This document shows positions 11,281 through 22,250 of a stretch of DNA of 64,000 nucleotides, piece by piece. A program made the translations under genes and the position numbers. A model generated the notes under the pieces. That model did not search any database, was not told the DNA's origin, and worked only from the letters and a program-made list of their open reading frames with translations. Position 1 is the first letter of the stretch. Every line of letters starts with the position of its first letter. Source of the DNA: Mesorhabditis belari (lineage: Eukaryota > Nematoda > Chromadorea > Rhabditida > Rhabditidae); assembly GCA_958450365.1 (NCBI GenBank), contig CAUEEP010000903.1, positions 62,001 to 126,000 of the forward strand, given 5' to 3'.

Positions 11281-11495
11281 AACCAACAGTGAGAACAAAA
11301 AGGGAAAAAAAACTCAAAGACAAATCGACGAGTTGAGGGACGAGAAGAGCGACCTTCACGAAGAATTGTCAGTTTCCTCATGCTGATGTCCATTGATGTT
11401 CAACACGTTTATCTAATAGTTAATTCAGGAGCGACGAGAGAGCAAAATACTTGCAGCTTCAGGAGGAATTTTGGGCTTTTGGGAAAACTTTTTAG
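11281..11495 (+). CDS. 3' exons of a coiled-coil gene, convergent with CTLD copy 4
   Basis: Exon 11281-11367 follows CCTACAG and reads TNSENKKGKKTQRQIDEL then RDEKSDLHEEL; exon 11429-11495 follows ATTCAG and reads SDERAKYLQLQEEFW, AFGKTF, stop. The phase-2 junction is consistent. Strongly charged, helix-forming and probably a coiled coil. Upstream exons were not found. The stop is 125 bases from the end of the CTLD gene on the opposite strand. Sister copies of this tail sit next to CTLD copies 2, 5 and 8. Confidence 0.5.
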
Positions 11496-11619
11496 ATGAG
11501 ATTTTGAACAAACAATTCAGAAATAAAGAAAAAGATAATGTGCAGTTGTGTGTTTTCAGAAGATGGAATAAAATGGGATTTATTGGTTTTTGTCCACAGA
11601 AAAAAACATAAGGAATTTA

Positions 11620-13041
11620 TCAGAATTGAGAGCGAATTTTGCAGATATGACCCAACTCGGTAGGAGCATAGGCCAGCCAGTTCCCATCGCCGCTCCAAAG
11701 CTGAAATGAGTTCATTTCTGATCGAAATCCTTTGATATAACACTTTGCCTTATTTCACAAAAAGAAATCTCCTAAGATTGGTCCAAATATTTTTGAATCA
11801 AATTATGCATTGGAAATTGGAATAAATATCGATGATTTCACGTTGAAAATCTCACAAAGGCGTGGGTCTTCGAACCCGGCTCTCCAGCCCCCCAATTCGT
11901 GAAATCCACCGAACTTCCATCCGTCCATTCAAAAGCATTTTCTTTGTTCGGATTTCTCTAGATAAAGAATTTTTTATGTCTAGACATTGATATTTCGATC
12001 CGATTTTCCTTATTTCTTCTTGAAATTCTTCTAGTTTCCCAATTGAAACCATTATTTCAATCAAAGAACTATTAGCCGAACGAATCATTTTTTCACAAAA
12101 AGCCTTCCGGAAATGGCTGAAAGAATTATTATTTTCTATATATTTATTTATTTCTTTCAATAAAAAAATTCAACCTTCAGTCCGATCCAGAACCCAGGAA
12201 AGGGTTGAACAGTTTTCGCTGAAATAAATATCGATTGTTTTTGGTTTATAAAACATAAATTTCTACGAAAATCATGAATTCTCAGAACTGAATCATTTCG
12301 ATTTCTTACCGAGTTCCCAAACAAAATCGTTCTCTTCCTGACTGTGAATGGAGACTAGATGGCTCTTTCGACTCGCACAATATGCCTCGGCTTTATCGAA
12401 TGACAATCCTCCATTTATCACCTTGAGATGAAAATAATCCTGGCTCACAACATCCACCAAACCTTGTACCAAGAAGCGGTTTTCGCCAAATACGACCATC
12501 CATTCAGTTTCAAGACCCAAGTCATCGTTCGATTTCTGAAATTCTTCGAAAAACTTCACTTAAGACTTTTAGACCAATACCCAATCCTTTTCTTTAAAAA
12601 AACTCACAAATCTGCCCGCAACTTCACAGATTCGGCCGTTTTGTTTTCCCTTTCAAATTGTCTAAAGAGGTATTGATTGGATTAAGTGGAATGGGTATTT
12701 TGGGAATGAAAAACTGTTTTCTCAAGTCTCAGTCGACGAGAGATACCAAAAATGAACTCACATTTGGGTTTCGAGGCCAGAGATTTTGCTCCGCAACGCG
12801 TTGATGCCTTCGCCTTTCACTTCAATCCTGGCTTTATCTCTCTCTTCCGTATTTTGGGCTCTTCTGAAAAAAGTCCGATTTTCATCGATATTTTATGTTG
12901 AGCCTGTCTAAAAGGAAATTACAAAATTAGATACAATTGTGCCTCGAGATCGTCGTTCTTCCTTTTCGTCTCGGCGATTTTCCTTTCCAATTCTCGATTG
13001 CTCTCACTTCCCTCAACCAAATCAGCCTCCAACTTCGCCAT
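11620..13041 (-). CDS. CTLD gene copy 4, coiled-coil stalk plus CTLD, 224 aa
   Basis: Eight exons in transcript order: 13041-12935, 12863-12762, 12661-12608, 12535-12463, 12421-12310, 12218-12175, 11957-11856, 11700-11620; 675 bases, all phases consistent, all GT...AG. Residues 1-88 form the stalk (MAKLEADLVEGSESNRELER, RKNDDLEAQ, KSVKLRAD-like heptads). The CTLD then runs WSYLAKTASWYK, FDKAEAYCASRKSHLVSIHS, FWIGLK, FEWTDGSSVDFTNW and GHICK near the C-terminus. Only the C1 and C4 cysteines are present. No hydrophobic N-terminus is found; the chosen ATG is the first in frame and abuts the inverted duplication at about 13060, so an upstream exon may have been lost. Probably an extracellular binding protein if the anchor exon exists elsewhere; expression unknown. 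Confidence 0.7.
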
Positions 13042-13059
13042 TTTCTTCGCCAACAAGAA

Positions 13060-13866
13060 TTTATGGATAAACATTATGAAATAGGTTTATTGAAAATAGA
13101 TGGTAAATTAGAAATTGACAACAAAATTAGTGGCAATCAAAACAACAACAAAATTTGATTATGTCGTTAAGGGAGATGATACAAATAATAATCAAGTTGA
13201 TGAAAAGGATACTATGGCTATTCCAGAAGCTAAATACGATTTTAATGAATTAGTTAATAACATTAATAGTTCGTTGAAAAGCAACAAAAACTTCTTTAAT
13301 GCAGGATTAGAAAATGGTCCATTCCCGTTATTTTCTTGTAACTTTTTGAATCGAAGGCAATCTTATTCACTAAAAGTTAAGGAAATCTTCAAGGTCATTT
13401 TTCGACCCCTGACCTCTGACACTCCAGGATCCCTACATCGATGCTGAGTCGAAATTACTCTCTTCCCTCCTTTCTCAGCCTCAAAAATACGGGAAAAGGA
13501 CGGTGACTAAGCATCGAATGTAAGGAGAATCGAAAACTTAATCAAAAGCAATGAGAATAAAAAATAGAGAGATTTATTTTTCACAACTTTTAATCTCAAG
13601 TGCAGGGATGAAGTCAGGCGATTTACCTGGATGCCTAGCAACAGGTGCGTTTCTATTGTTTGCTATTAGTTGAAGACTTTTTGTTAGTCTAAAAAGTTCG
13701 ATTAGTGCGCAGTAGTAAAAAAGCTTTCGGAGTCCGTTTTCTTAAGGTGTGTTACATCATTTTTCACGGTTCACTTGTCAAAAGCTTTTGGAGATGATTG
13801 TATCAGTGAAGGTCATTGTCGTCAATGGTTTCTGTGGCTCCTAAAAATTTTTAAACAACCCGATCT
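13060..13866. repeat. outer part of left arm of a large inverted duplication
   Basis: Reverse complement of about 31697-32410 with only scattered differences. It carries a decayed coding stretch (below) and the dispersed repeat also seen at 4400-4690. Homology breaks at AACAACCCGAT (13866), exactly where the right arm instead continues into CTGAATGGTGG. The left arm resumes that match only at 17738. Confidence 0.8.
13062..13430 (+). pseudogene. decayed unknown gene, left-arm copy
   Basis: Two overlapping frames look protein-like: MDKHYEIGLLKIDGKLEIDN, then after a shift KFDYVVKGDDTNNNQVDEKD and DFNELVNNINSSLKSNKNFF. The same two-frame arrangement is found in the right-arm copy (32002-32470), so the frameshift predates the duplication. 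AT-rich and Asn/Lys-rich. I do not recognise the family. Confidence 0.35.
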
Positions 13867-14377
13867 CGAAGTTTTCAAGATAATTCACCAAAATTTTTTC
13901 AGCTTTGAATTTCATTTATTGATCTTTCGTCGGGTTTGTCGAGTGCGTGAGTCAGAAAAGGCCAGAAAGAGGCGGGAAAGGGGAGGAGCGAGATAAGAAG
14001 TGTCTCTGGCAATATCGATACCACAATACCAGACCTCGCTTCTAAAACTTCTTTTCTCATTTTAATATTTGAATGAAAATTGAAATTGAAAAATATTTGA
14101 GAATTTTCCTCATCACCGTTTGCTACCGTGCAACCGTTTGTATACCAATTTTGGTAAGCTAGCGTCAAAGTACTCCAAAATCTCGTTTAAACTGTCTTAG
14201 GATCTGTAGCGAAATTCACACCGTTAATTCTATTCTTCTGACTTGATATTGAACTCTCGATCTTTTGGTCGATTTCTTAATTCTGTTTAGCCTTCTCCTT
14301 TCGACTATAGATTTCTTAGAAAGTCAAAGATTTAGAAAGAACACGAATCATCTGTCGAATCTGGGAACAACTACAGT

Positions 14378-15070
14378 ATGTCCTATAAAATCAGCCCTAA
14401 TAGCATGGAAAATTTGGTATTATTTACATTTTCTCAAGTGAGCCAATGTTATGGCTTAGCATAAAGTTTAGAAACTCCACCAGCCAGCTCCACCAGCCAG
14501 CAACCACATCCGCCATGAAGCTCTAGAAGCTCAATATTCCTTTACTAACCCTGAAGCTCAAGATCCGCCATCAACTCGAGCGAAAACTGTTTCGGTCCCA
14601 TGTCTTGTTAGTTTCAGTCTTTTTTGGAAATAAGATATCATTGAGTCAATCAAGTTAGAAAATTTCAGCATTGTGGCTCTTGTCTGAAAAAAACGTGGTC
14701 AGTACATCTCCTTCAACACATCATCACTCATGCGTCGACTCGTCGATTTCGATGCTCAAGTTAGCTTGCTTCTAGAATTTACATATTTCCTTACATATTC
14801 CTTAAATTCACTCATTGTCTTTTAGAATGTGACACCACGAATCATACACTCGCCGAACTCAAAAGGCACCACATAAAGTGTCGAGGAGAAACGATCGATG
14901 CCATGTTTGCTTTTTCAGTCATTTTAATCATCATTCATTTTAGAGACTCAAAAATGATTGAGGAGTGGAGTAAGCTGATTGAAGAATGCTATCCACAACA
15001 TTCCGCGAAACTCCATGTCTATCTGAAAATAAAATTTCAAACCATTTTTGAACTCATAAAGCAAATTTGA
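14378..15070 (+). CDS. truncated zinc-finger paralogue, 5 exons, 156 aa
   Basis: Exons 14378-14416, 14472-14606, 14669-14759, 14826-14904, 14944-15070; 471 bases, consistent phases, ending in TGA. Colinear with the first five exons of the gene at 5192: same MSY.ISP start, KLHQPA exon, finger CLHCGSCLKKTWSVHLLQH, and second finger CSKCDTTNHTLAELKRHH..C. Here both fingers have better-spaced metal ligands than the longer paralogue. The last exon matches the paralogue through SKMIEEWSKLIEECYPQHSA, then diverges and stops after about 20 residues, so the coiled-coil exons are absent. Homology starts about 100 bases upstream of the ATG. It may be a working two-finger protein or a truncated duplicate. 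Confidence 0.6.
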
Positions 15071-17737
15071 CCGAATAACGATACTTGTGTATACCATTTT
15101 CAAGCTAAAATGAAAGTAGTTTATTGTCGTCCTTTTAACAAAATAAATATATCATTCGAAAGAGGAAAAAATAAGCTTTTAAACGATATATATATCGTTC
15201 ACAAAAAATTAAAAATTGTTGAGATATATTTATTTAAACAAAATAAAAATAAAAAACGTGGATTAGTTTTTCACACACCTAATATTTCTACGCCCATAAC
15301 ACAAAATAATATTTTACGCTCCGGAATTTCAGGGTGATGGTTTATCGAATGAGCAGAGTATAAAGACATATACCCAAATCACATAATATAACAAACACAA
15401 ACAACAACAATCAAAATCAAATCAAAAATTCCAAACAAACAATTGCCTCGGGTGGGCTAAATCAGATTTGGAAGACGTGTCGTGATGGAATATGTGAGTG
15501 ATTCATTGGGAGCGCAAGGAGGGAGAATCTCGTCTCTTTTCCTTTTCTCTGGCTTTCCTTTTTCCCCACCAGTCCCGACTAATGAAATAGAATTTTTTGA
15601 AGCAAAGGAGAAAATGCCCCATATTCTTCCCAGTCGGGCTTTATCCGGGTTTTCTCTGAAACCTCTCGAATCTCTCAAATATTTTGCCGGTAAAAGAGAA
15701 AAGAGAGGCTATGGTCCCTTATCTATTGCCCTTCTTATACTCCCTCATAGCATATTCCCCTCTCCCCCATTCCCCCTTTCTTTTTGCCCCTTTCGGGGCA
15801 AAAAATCCATCGGCGAGTCTCGTCTCTTTTCCACCAGTCACGAGTCGGTGGGTGGTCTCCTTCATCCCTGATAATGAGGGGTTTTTTTGAGGAACGTGGG
15901 GACTTTAGATGGAAAGAAATAAAAACCGCTTCTGCATAAAGCGAAAATAATTAGAGGAGTGCTCGCTCAAATGGAGAAATAAATTCATGATCGTTATACT
16001 GGCGCGTAAAAACTGACCCATTTGAGGAATTCTTCAACAAGAATTGCTTTCACTTTTCTAAGTTAAAGTTTTCACCTTGTTTTAAACTATAATATCTGAC
16101 AAATCCAAACCCCAAGACCTTCTCCATTTTTGTGGGAATGAACCCTGGTGCTACCCAAAGAACTTCATTGAAGAAATTGATAAAAAATTGATACTTTCAA
16201 TCCATACTTAAAAAAACCAGTGCGAAACGACCACACAAAAACTCGAAGAAGAAAATAGATAAGGCCATTTGAGCCGGTCAATTTTTTGAAAATAATAAAA
16301 TGAAATTGTGTTTTGGGTGATCTGCTGTGAATTTTGAGTCCTAAAGGGTTGTTTGGTGATAAATTGATGTTTTGTTTGAAAAGTGTGCAAGTTTTTTTGG
16401 CAAAATTGGACTTGGAAAACAAAACTTTTATGTTTGAAATACTAAGCACTGTACTCAAAGCCAGGCTGATCTTGACCAACTTTACAAAAGGAAAAGGAGA
16501 TTACGGCAGTTTTTCCGTGATTCCAGAAAATTTCAGGAAATATACTCAGGAAAAAATTGTGTTACCAAGCGGATTATGATAGCAAAATGATTTTTAATAT
16601 TAACTAAAGAATTCATCAATTCACATTGATAATCAATTCACACATTCACTTGCCGAGGAGCGAACCGTAGTTTTGATTCTTTAGATTTTCCACAACTCCT
16701 CAATCAAATCCCATAGATCCAAAATTCGTTAATTTTGAACAATTTTGCATTAATATCAAGATCATCTGTGTATGATATAAATTAGTTGTGGAAAAATGCT
16801 TCACTAAAACACCGCACTCAAGGGATCTTGCCAAAAACATTTTTGTTCAAAAGCTTTGCTAGTTCAGAATGCAATGGAATCCAATGCATTAAATTAGAAA
16901 CTACAGTGTCTCCAGCGGACTTTGGCATACTTCCTCTTTGAAAGCAGCCCACCCAAAAGAGCTTATCTTCATCCGAAATTTCGCCCCTTAAAATTTCACA
17001 AAACTCACAAAAATTTCACAAACAAAAACTCGGCTTAGGAATGCGTTATCTGTTTGCCCATAAAGTTTTTCAACGATCGCCCCTTGTGAGTTCTCAGCTG
17101 ACGTTTTTTTCGATCCCCTAAATCCGGGTTTTTGCTGTTTTGGGCCGTGAACGTCGAGAGGCTTACCAAATCGAGCTTCCATATAAATACAATGCAGTTC
17201 CTCTTGCCTTGCTCTTCTCTTCGCCGTTCTTCTCGCCTTTGGTGCGTTCAAGTGTAAATACAATAAAACCTTACTAAGCTAAAGCTCTAAAAAGTGGCCT
17301 TTTCAGAACTGCCCCTTCTAAAAGGTACCTACTGTTAGAAATAAATGCTCAAACAGGCAAGGTTCGATTGTGGTTCACTAAAAAAATGCTTTTAAGGTGT
17401 CTATAAGAAACTGTAGTATATTGCTCAAAGTTTTTGTTAGAAAGATAGCTCTAGCTTCAAAAGCTAGCTCTAGCTTCAAAATTTAAAAGAAATCAATGAT
17501 TTTAGCCTCTGTTTCCATGGTCAACGCTGATCCCGTCCCGTTATGCGACTCATCTTGCCCGGTTAGTTCAATTGTGAATTTGAAAAACTCGGACTCGTTA
17601 CTGCAATTACTGATTGATTATAAGAAGGTGGGATCCGGGTTTACTTGGAAACATTAACATTAATGACACAAGTTTCTCATTTAATTTCAAAAATGTCCAT
17701 TTTTAGAACGTCGCCACTTGTTGTTTCGCAAAAGGCT
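15071..17737. repeat. mostly non-coding part of the 3.9-kb segment unique to the left arm
   Basis: About 15680-15960 is the inverted partner of 7705-7970. The rest (15110-15340 very AT-rich; 16000-17737) holds only short open frames with no domain I can name, on both strands. Nothing else supported. Confidence 0.4.
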
Positions 17738-19198
17738 ATTTGAATGGTGGTTCCTGCATGAGTGGAGCCGCCTTCTGCAGCTGAAAAACGACAAATCGAA
17801 AACGGCAAATCTCGAGTGTTATGTTCAATTCTTGTATTTTCTTGAATAAATTGTATTGGAAGATGTTTTTCACGAAAACGACAAATGAAATCAGATTTTG
17901 GGTGTCGAGTGAGAGCTCTTCGTCTTGGTGACCGTTATACTCATGACGGATTGAGAAGTTGAGTTGAGTTGAGTTGTACTTTTCTTTTTCAGGAAGACCA
18001 TGTTTAAATAACTAAGCAAGGTATGAAAGTTAAAACCGAGAAAATGTAGCAGAACCTCAGTCCAAGCGTGTAAATACATGTGGAAGCATTTGAGTTCAGT
18101 TGCACTGCCACAGTCGATAAGTAGTAGCCAAAGAATGGATATTGCACAATGGTGATCAGACTTGAAAGAAAATAGTTCGAAAAATAGTATGTTGAGTTAC
18201 CGATCATCTGAAAAGCGTTTTGTGACTCGTTTGGTATCTTCAGAAGATCCAATTTAATCAGTCAAGACTGATAGATCAAAACAAACTTGTACAGACTCTG
18301 TATTGGCAAAAAGAAGGCAATTTAGATTATTATTTTGCTACTCTATTTGTAGGTAACCAATTTACTCAATTGATCATTAAATGTTCTGAATCTAATCCAA
18401 CCTGAACCATTAAACGTCTCTCCGCCATCGAGACTTTGGATTTATTCAGCTAAATCTCTCATCTCTTTGAGAAACACCATTTTAACTTACTTTTCGAAGC
18501 TTTAGAAAAGTGAAAAAATCCATTGTGATCATGAAATATGTCAGAGTTGGCGTCACATACATATTCACAATTGCACTATTTGTAAACGATGATACGCAGA
18601 AAAGAGAAATCGCTCCCGAATAGCAAATGAGAAACTGGTGGACGGTGTGTTTTGTTGTATACTTGAAGAGCATTCCATCGAAAGAAACGGCCAAGAAACG
18701 GCTAATCACATTTCGAGAGTGATGCACTTTTCACAAACCTGATCGAGACAAAGATCTGACAAAATGCGTTCACGACGACCAAACCCGCGAAATAGTTGAA
18801 AAGCAAACCGGCGATGCCATCCCTTGCACATCTACAATTGAAATTTCTTTAAGGGGCGACCGATTCTCGTTAGAAGTAAATAATTCACTTGGCATTATTA
18901 TATGCCTCAATACGCAAAATAACCGGTTGTTTTATGCTTTTTCATCTAAAGCTAACAAATCCAAGTAGTAGCAAGGCAAGATTGATATTAAGGTCTTGAA
19001 AATGAGGGACTCCCGAAAAGTCAGTCCTGGAAAAGCAACAACAAGAGGGGTTTTCTCGTTTAAAAATTAACCATATTTCCAAGCTTATGTTTGAAACAGC
19101 CAGTCCAACAAGCAAACTGAAATTGTGGCTAGAACATTCAACGAGGAAATTTTTCTAGACTCAAACCGATGACTACGTTTTTTACCGGACACACAGTA

Positions 19199-20134
19199 CA
19201 GGGTGGCTGAAAATTACGGGCGCGCAGCATCTGGCATAGTTTTAAACAATCTATAAAGCATTAATACTCATTTTTTTGTGTTTTAATATTCTTTTTGTCG
19301 TTGTCTATTAATTTTTCGCTAAAAAAGTTGTTTCCTAGGTCATGACAAAGACGTGCGCTAGTCGGGACGCAATCGCACAGCTGGCGACGAGCGGCATGAA
19401 GAACTCGTCGATCGCATCGAGGCTTGGGGTGGCTCTGAGGACCGTCCAGAAGATCGTAAAGCAATGAAAAGAGGGGGGATATGTTCAGTCCAAGCCCGGA
19501 AGAGGGCGAAAGAGGACCGTTAACACCCAAAAAATGCGTGGGATCATCAAGAGGAGGATCGAGCGAAAAGACGATCGTAGCTTGAACAAGATGGCAAAAA
19601 TAGCTTCAAATTTCGCGTTTCTCGGTTCAATCGATAGTGAAAAATGAGCTTGGACTTCGAAGTCATCGACTGTTAAACAGACAAGTGCTCACCGATCAAG
19701 CCAAGCAAAACCGAACGGAGAAATGCAAGAAATTGGGAGCTTTTTCCAAGCTGCGGCGCATTGACGATGTTCTCTGGTCGGATGAGAAGATTTTCACCCT
19801 AGAAGTGGCTAAAAATACACAAAATCACCGTCAACTGTTCAGTCCAGCTCTCAAGGGCACTCGCAAACGAAAAGTCGCTACAAAAGGTCTGTTTCCAAAA
19901 AGTTTGATGGTTTGGGGTGGAATCCGTGCTTCGGGCAAGATGCTAATTATCTCCGCCGCGTAAAGAAGCGAATTGAAGCCTGTATCAAAGCGAATGGAGG
20001 CCACTTCGAAAATTTCTTGTGATTATTAAATGTTTCTGTTGTAACTATTAAATAAATGAATATTTTTACAAGTTCTTTGAAAGAAAATTAAATTATGGCG
20101 TTACCTTTGGCGCACGTAATTTTCAGCCACCCTG
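19199..20134 (+). mobile_element. Tc1-like element, internally deleted, with TA target duplication
   Basis: Terminal inverted repeats CAGGGTGGCTGAAAATTACG are flanked by TA on both sides (19197-19198 and 20135-20136). The interior holds a decayed transposase: helix-turn-helix with SIASRLGVALRTVQKIVKQ, RKRTVN, then VLWSDEKIFTLE (first catalytic D) and KSLMVWGGI. It then jumps to a C-terminal IEACIKANGGHFENFL, so the second and third catalytic residues are deleted. The right arm of the inverted duplication lacks it, so it inserted after, or was absent from, the other copy. Confidence 0.85.
19341..20023 (+). pseudogene. decayed Tc1-like transposase
   Basis: Reading frame with several stops and shifts. 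Recognisable in order: N-terminal paired-type helix-turn-helix, basic GRKRTV linker, SDEKIF catalytic D motif, NHRQLFSPALKGTRKRKV, PKSLMVWGGIRASGK, and a C-terminal ANGGHFENFL like that of the element at 26885 (AKGGNFEHLL). The missing middle means it cannot be active. Confidence 0.75.
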
Positions 20135-21420
20135 TATATCCGAAGTGCAAGCGGAAAGTTTGAGCCAATCAACTGTTTTCTTACGCTATCTCAGGTCAAT
20201 TCTGAGATATATTCTTTGTAACAACAATAACAATAAGACTAATGAGTAAAGTTTTTAAGTATCATACATAAGTCTCATAAAGTTTTTTACGCAGTATTCA
20301 AAAAAACTTGGCACAGGCCGGTCACCATTTTAAGTAACGTATAGACGAATCGTTGCACATTTTCGCCCGTTAGGATTAGCCTGAAAAGTTCTTTTTGTGA
20401 GCCTATTCGAATTCCTACTGTAATTAGCTGAGTGCCTTTAGAGTTACACTTCAGTAAAATTACAGTAACTTACCGAATACTCAGCAATAAGTCATCATTT
20501 CTGGCCGAGTAATAAATCGCGAAAACGTTTGTGAACACACCAATAAAAAGCACCTGCATGCAAATGAGTTTTATTCTTTTTTGTAGCAAAACTCACCAAA
20601 AAGCATCCTGATGAAAAAAAATTTTGAAATCGCAGAAACGTATCCCCGCTGATCTCAAGGAGTCCTGGCTGAGTTGGGTCTGACTGGTAGCTGATGGCAC
20701 GTTGAGACATTAGCTTCAACTTGATCACTTGGCAAACATTGCCGAGAGCTGGAATTGAAATTGAAGCATTGTTTTTATAATAAAGAAATGATCAAAATAA
20801 GTTCACCAACAGTTTTGGCACTTTAGGGTTATATCAAGAGCAGACTGGTTTTTCTGCAAGTTGAAGGCAAGGTCAGAAGCCAAGACTGGTCTTACCTGGC
20901 TTGGCTTTGCTATGGGTCTAGGTTTACTACAAGCTTGGTCCACAAAAGTCCTTGCTCTGACTTCTGGCCTGGTCTGACTTCTAGCTTACCAGCTTACCTG
21001 GTAAACCTGGCTTACTATGTAAGCTGGTAAATGGTCAAACGGCCCGGCCTGGCCTTTATGCCTCTGGACTAGTCTATGAGCCAAAAGCCACATTTTTAAT
21101 TTTATGAGCCAGAATGAAAGAGTTTGCTTAGAAATAGATTTGCACCAGTACATATAAGAAATGACTCCTCTTTGCTATGCTTATGGCTATGAATGAATGG
21201 TACACACAGTCAGTCAACAAATCCAACCTGTTATGATCGACCCAACGACGAGCACCTCCAAAATTTCGCGAATTTTTTTCAGTACGTCCCTCATTATCTA
21301 AAATCGAGTTTAAATGTGAACAAAATCGAAACTGAATCTTGAAGGAAACTCGCAGGTTTATGATTCAAAAGTGAAAAGATCTTGAAAGATTTGGAAAGTC
21401 TTGAAAATTAGTGTAAGATT

Positions 21421-21985
21421 TGATTTCCTTTAAATTTTCCCAATTTCTCTTCGTTTTAATTAATTGAACATTGTTTTTCTTTTTCCCGAGAGATTTTCAA
21501 TGACGAAAGTTGAGAGGAGTTTGATCTTTCTTTTCATTTTTCGATTTAACGAACAAACGCAACAACACTGTTCTCTGTGTATTTTTTGAAAAAGCTATAA
21601 ATTTCCTGAAAGCTTTCTGGAAGTCTCCATCTTGTGAAGTGATCGAATTTCTCATTGTGTTTCTCATATTTTATCAGGTCAGATTTCTCAACAAAAAGTC
21701 CTTGAAGTACTTGAAGTGTCACTGCGTTTTTTATTATAATAAATTGTCAGAACGTTTTTTGATGATTTATTTATTTAATTCTAAAATTTCATTTAACAAG
21801 ATTTAATTTAAAATCATCGTAGGTTCTGGATTTAAAATCTGATTGAAAAATTGAAGCTTGAAATATTTGGCTCTGGGAAAAGTTATGGCACCTCAAAGTC
21901 GTTTTTTTCGGCGAACTGGCGGTTTCTCCAGATTTATGCAAAACTTAAAAGCTTTTAATGCTGTTCAAAGCTTTTCAAATTTCAA
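21421..21985. other. no gene seen
   Basis: AT-rich sequence inside the spacer of the inverted duplication. I see no exon series, structural RNA or transposon ends. Confidence 0.4.
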
Positions 21986-22185
21986 AAGAGCTAAGATCCT
22001 TTCAACCAAAACTGCTTACAGCCTAAATCTTTGAAAATATCCAGTATCATTTTTCGGGAATAGTTTCCTTAAAAAACAAAAAGTTTTCCGAGTTAAACTG
22101 TTAGACTCTTGTAAAATCCAAACACAAACCAGCAACTGTGCCCGTTTCTCGATCTCGATGTCCGTTAAACAGGGTTCATGGCGCA

Positions 22186-22250
22186 TAAAACTTCCCCCCA
22201 AGATGACAACAGGGGGAAGACCCCCGTTGTCATCTTGGGGGGAGGTTTTA
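22186..22250. repeat. strong hairpin, about 30-bp stem
   Basis: Arms TAAAACTTCCCCCCAAGATG / CATCTTGGGGGGAGGTTTTA plus GACAAC / GTTGTC and GGGGG / CCCCC pair almost perfectly around an AAGA loop. This is the core of a small foldback repeat. Confidence 0.85.

Larger units (their letters stand above)
17891..20710 (-). pseudogene. srx-like 7TM chemoreceptor pseudogene, left-arm copy
   Basis: Same gene structure as 29698-31546 on the opposite strand. Exons include 20710-20597 (N-terminus), 20553-20474 (TM1, VLFIGVFTNVFAIYYSARND), 19116-18957 (TM2), about 18836-18743, about 18705-18494 (SRFLAVSFDGMLFKY, TM3-5) and the TM6-7 region to 17891. Exon 19116-18957 is 160 bases, one more than the sister copy, because of an extra T in a T-run, so the frame shifts. 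The TGA shared with the sister copy (near 18270) is also present. A Tc1-like element sits in the intron between TM1 and TM2. Nematode chemoreceptors act in sensory neurons; this copy is unlikely to make a receptor. Confidence 0.6.
17738..21420. repeat. left arm of large inverted duplication (inner part)
   Basis: Reverse complement of about 28836-31697 over most of its length. It is longer only because it carries the Tc1-like element at 19199-20134 and a few flanking bases. It includes a chemoreceptor-like pseudogene and an imperfect CTTGG/CCTGG-rich tract (20830-21060; partner 29200-29420). Differences between arms are mostly single bases. Confidence 0.85.

Noticed and set aside
15482..15871. 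129-codon Pro/Ser/Phe-rich frame
   Set aside because: Lies on the purine/pyrimidine-biased inverted repeat shared with 7705-7970; no domain, and its partner has different open frames.
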